In this document: in pieces, positions 61,523-64,000 of the stretch | Position numbering within the stretch: the stretch's first letter is position 1 | Layout: every line of letters begins with the position of its first letter | From: Bacteroides cellulosilyticus | Lineage (GTDB): Bacteria; Bacteroidota; Bacteroidia; Bacteroidales; Bacteroidaceae | Length of the DNA: 64,000 nucleotides | Direction: 5' to 3' | Assembly (NCBI RefSeq): GCF_020091405.1 | Contig: NZ_CP081903.1 | Coordinates: forward strand, 2,232,001 to 2,296,000 | Program-made: the position numbers and the translations under genes | The notes under the pieces: generated by a model | What the model was told of the DNA's origin: nothing | The model's database searches: none | The model's input: the letters and a program-made list of their open reading frames with translations, nothing else

Positions 61523-62070
61523 TCCTTTTTTGGAGAAATATTACTAATCTGATAGTGCTTTTTTAGTCGTATTGAAATAATTTGCATTTTGTCATTTTGT
61601 ATTTTTAGTTGACTGAGGATGCTCTATTTTCGCCCAACCGTTCGTTGAAATGAAAATATGGAAGTGAAAAGGAACAAGTGGCAGATTGATAGTGAAATAT
61701 CGAAATGTTTACGTTTGTTTTGGATAGAAAACTTCTTCAAAAAGTACACTTATAGGTGAAAGTTATGATGCCAATAGGTCCACTACCTATAAGTAGTAAC
61801 CCTTTTACCCGTAAGTAGTAACCCTTTTGCCTATAAGTAGTAACCTTATTGACCGTAAGTAGTAACCCTTTTCTGCATAAAGAGCTTTCTAATCTGCAAG
61901 TATATGCAATAATGGGGTATCTTTATGCTCTATTTATTCGTAGAATACTCTGGGATGTAAATTTTAAAACTGATGTGTGCTACTTAAAACATGAATATAC
62001 TGTCGTTCTGAAGGTAAAACAATCGATGTTGTGTCTTTTGTGTATTTGAAAGCTGTCTTCCTTTATAGGT
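61523..62070. other. Gap with a 22-bp array and no supported gene
   Basis: A+T-rich DNA between the TPR regulator and the VKOR fusion gene. A 66-codon frame at 61849-62049 overlaps the repeat array and has no family resemblance. A TACGTTTG box at about 61711 could start a plus-strand transcript through the repeats. Confidence 0.5.
61786..61873. repeat. 22-bp tandem array, 4 copies
   Basis: Copies begin at 61786, 61808, 61830 and 61852, each exactly 22 bp, with core TAAGTAGTAACCCTTTT. Units alternate between CCTATAAG and CCGTAAG starts. Confidence 0.9.
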
Positions 62071-62071
62071 G

Positions 62072-62111
62072 TAAATTTAGCCACCGCCATCTGACACGGC
62101 AGCTAAATTTA
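62072..62111. terminator. Terminator after the VKOR fusion gene
   Basis: Perfect 10-bp stem TAAATTTAGC (62072-62081) / GCTAAATTTA (62102-62111) just downstream of the minus-strand stop at 62127. Confidence 0.7.
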
Positions 62112-62126
62112 TAGGAACTGTTTCCT

Positions 62127-63677
62127 TTATTTATCGGTGGTAGGCGTCAGCAAGTATTTCAACTCTTCCAGTTGATAAACACTTGGCATATAATGCCCGT
62201 TGATGACAACTGCCGGAGTATGGCTGACGTTATTCCGTTCGCAATACTCTTGTTGTTGTCTCCAAAGCAGCTGTGCAACATCGTTGATGTTGTATCTTTC
62301 CACATCCGGTATCTCCTGAATTTCAAACCATTCTTCCAGCAGGTAAGTAGCTTTATCCCAACCTTCTGAGAGGTAAGCACTGAGAATGGTTTGTGCTATA
62401 TGTGCGCCCAGGCGGTCGTTTGTATAGATAACCAGTGAGATGGATATGTCTGCTGATATTTCCCGGATGTGGTGATGTACCTTAGCGCACGCTTTGCAAT
62501 TGGGGTTTACCACTACCATTAACCTGTCTTTTGTGCTATCGGCAGAGTTATGCAGAGCTATATCCGGGTGGATCATCGTTCTGACTTTAGGCTTCAAAGC
62601 CAGAAGTTTCTGAAAAGTGATCGGGTTGAGCAGACCGGATAACTTGCTTTTCAGAAAGTGTTTCTCCTTGTCCGAAGAAACAAGTGCTTTAGCCTGTATC
62701 CAGAAAATCACGCAGATAGTGCTGACTGCAATCATTGAGAAAAGAATTCGGATTGAAAACCTCCATTCGAAATTATTCCTTATGATATAAAGTGCTACGG
62801 CAGTCAGCCAGACCGAGAAGGTGGTGAGCATACAAAACAGGCATGCTTTACGAATAAAGAATATCTGATATATGATGGAATATAAGGTGAATGCAATTGC
62901 AATGAAAACAGACAAGGCTGCCAGAAGATGGAATTCCTTTGGGCAGACAGCTGTGAAAAAGAACATGGTTGTGAAATACATCCACGATAATTCTCCAATA
63001 CCTATTCCTGCAATATTTGCACCTTTGGATTTGAGTACCTCATTACAATCTATAACTTTCCCTATGTGGCAGAAGCGGTGTAGAAAGTGATTATCTACCA
63101 TTTCTCTGTATAGAATGATAGTAGAAATGAGAATACCACAGACCAGCGCGGAAAGGTAAAGTGGTAATCCTGTGGGGTAGTTTCTACTCCAGATTGAAGA
63201 AAAAACTAAGAGGACGGATATAATTCCCGCAATCAGTATCCTATGTTGCCGGCACATATAATGAATATTGCTGAGCAAGCAGTGAGATTCACAGACTGTT
63301 TTCGAAGTTGTTTCGCCAAACAGGACAGTTCCTGTCCACTGGTGCGCAAATAGCTTTCTGCTTATGGGCATGTGGCTGACTTCGGCAGTCGTGATGATGA
63401 GCCGGTCCGGTTCTATCTTTTCGACAAGGCAGAATGTGGAATGGCTTGTTTCCAATTGGGTGATAAACGGACCGTGCAACTTCTCCAGATACTTCGGTTG
63501 AAGTTGGTAAACTACGTTATTTACATGAAGTGCGTTTAAGGCATCGCTGATACCTTGCATCGTGTTGCCCAACGGACTGTCGAGCAAACGGCATACGGTA
63601 GTCCTGCTCACTTTTACGGTCAGTGACCGTAAAAAGTGATGGACTACTTCACTGGTGGCATTGTCAACTCCCAGCAT
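62127..63677 (-). CDS. C39-like / VKOR / thioredoxin fusion membrane protein
   Basis: 516 residues. An N-terminal region (about 1-125) resembles a C39 peptidase domain (FCLVEKIEPDRLIITTAE...FAHQWTGTVLF) but lacks the usual active-site Q...DCG motif, so it is probably inactive and may only bind peptides. Then a VKOR domain with about six helices and cysteines in FCHIGKVIDCNEVL and CLFC (about 140-345), and a thioredoxin-like domain with NPNCKACAKV (about 395-510). Likely role: oxidising cysteines of exported proteins or peptides. It starts 40 bp after the upstream DUF3244 gene. Confidence 0.83.
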   Translation of the reverse strand: MLGVDNATSEVVHHFLRSLTVKVSRTTVCRLLDSPLGNTMQGISDALNALHVNNVVYQLQPKYLEKLHGPFITQLETSHSTFCLVEKIEPDRLIITTAEVSHMPISRKLFAHQWTGTVLFGETTSKTVCESHCLLSNIHYMCRQHRILIAGIISVLLVFSSIWSRNYPTGLPLYLSALVCGILISTIILYREMVDNHFLHRFCHIGKVIDCNEVLKSKGANIAGIGIGELSWMYFTTMFFFTAVCPKEFHLLAALSVFIAIAFTLYSIIYQIFFIRKACLFCMLTTFSVWLTAVALYIIRNNFEWRFSIRILFSMIAVSTICVIFWIQAKALVSSDKEKHFLKSKLSGLLNPITFQKLLALKPKVRTMIHPDIALHNSADSTKDRLMVVVNPNCKACAKVHHHIREISADISISLVIYTNDRLGAHIAQTILSAYLSEGWDKATYLLEEWFEIQEIPDVERYNINDVAQLLWRQQQEYCERNNVSHTPAVVINGHYMPSVYQLEELKYLLTPTTDK

Positions 63678-63716
63678 AGTCTTGATTTATAGTTAAAGTT
63701 TAGGTTAGGTTCTTTG

Positions 63717-64000
63717 TTAAAGTGTAAAGTATCCGCTCAACCGGGCTTCTCCCAGTTCAATTTCCAGGTAGTATTCTCCCGGCTCTGTTGCGTTTAAATC
63801 AATAGTGATAAGCGTAGGATTAATACTTGTTCCGGAATAAATATTTGCTCCAGAGGCATTTGTAATTGTAATACTTGCCGTAGGTGCATCACAGTTGAAA
63901 ACTACAGTGACTATATCATTATTAATATAGGCACTGGCGGGTTGGATAATGATGCTCCTGGCTACTGGTCCTCCTTCTTTGGGACCTGCCGGGTTCAGAG
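63717..64000 (-). CDS. DUF3244 protein, N-terminus cut by window edge
   Basis: The frame is open from the right edge to a TAA at 63717-63719 (94 codons seen). The sequence (SIIIQPASAYINNDIVTVVF...GEYYLEIELGEARLSGYFTL) matches the DUF3244 family and the C-terminal half of the protein at 59237. It is 39 bp upstream of the VKOR fusion, so the two are probably one operon. Only one Cys is visible (FNCDAPT). Confidence 0.85.
   Translation of the reverse strand, partial: LNPAGPKEGGPVARSIIIQPASAYINNDIVTVVFNCDAPTASITITNASGANIYSGTSINPTLITIDLNATEPGEYYLEIELGEARLSGYFTL

Noticed and set aside
61849..62049. 66-codon frame overlapping the 22-bp array
   Set aside because: The start lies within repeat DNA, and the protein has no family or coherent hydrophobic pattern.

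Overview
The window looks like a chromosomal segment of a gut Bacteroides species. It carries a SusC/SusD outer-membrane pair, many lipobox proteins, Mfa/FimA-type fimbrillins, BspA-type leucine-rich-repeat proteins and Bacteroides-type promoters (-7 box TAnnTTTG, with a -33 TTTG in the best cases). It also has the long form of IspG. No transposase, integrase, rRNA or CRISPR array was seen.

Layout. 1-3223: left-truncated BspA-like LRR protein (minus). 3224-4042: non-coding, with a 22-bp tandem array. 4043-9531: housekeeping genes (small lipoprotein, exonuclease, inositol-phosphatase-like, ComF, two tRNA-Asn, PfkB kinase, S41 protease). 9661-28898: polysaccharide utilisation locus (PUL) with a three-Y membrane regulator, GH3, SusC, SusD, two GH144-type proteins, an EEP-fold lipoprotein, a formylglycine-type sulfatase-fold enzyme, a GH43-like/discoidin protein and an esterase-metallophosphatase fusion. 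29051-43962: G+C-rich fimbrial and adhesin cluster (DUF3575, DUF5119, fimbrillins, two fimbrillin-LRR fusions), interrupted by a toxin-antitoxin pair and followed by an HU/DUF4469 protein, an AAA ATPase-nuclease and an AraC-type regulator. 44073-49216: minus-strand core genes ispG, purE, gcvH, a PAP2-like membrane protein and rpoN. 49604-55095: aminopeptidase P, thioredoxin-like lipid-exported protein, PepSY-like lipoprotein, DUF418 membrane protein. 55168-57138: RhuM-family gene, a collapsed DUF418 remnant and repeat-rich DNA. 57139-64000 (minus): two unknown lipoproteins, DUF3244 protein, TPR/TM regulator, C39-like/VKOR/thioredoxin fusion, and a second DUF3244 protein cut by the right edge.

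How the genes work together. GH144 enzymes are known beta-1,2-glucanases, and GH3 enzymes of this class split beta-1,2-gluco-oligosaccharides, so the PUL most likely feeds on beta-1,2-glucan. The extra phosphoester, sulfate-ester and carboxyl-ester hydrolases suggest a decorated form, such as the osmoregulated periplasmic glucans of Proteobacteria, which carry phosphoglycerol and succinyl groups. That is an inference and is the best candidate for an undescribed system here.

Two structural signals are independent of the genes. First, four intergenic arrays of unrelated sequence all have an exact 22-bp period. Second, four copies of a promoter-operator module lie between rpoN and the aminopeptidase gene; each has a palindrome about 20 bp upstream of the -7 box, and the palindrome arms differ between copies yet stay self-complementary.
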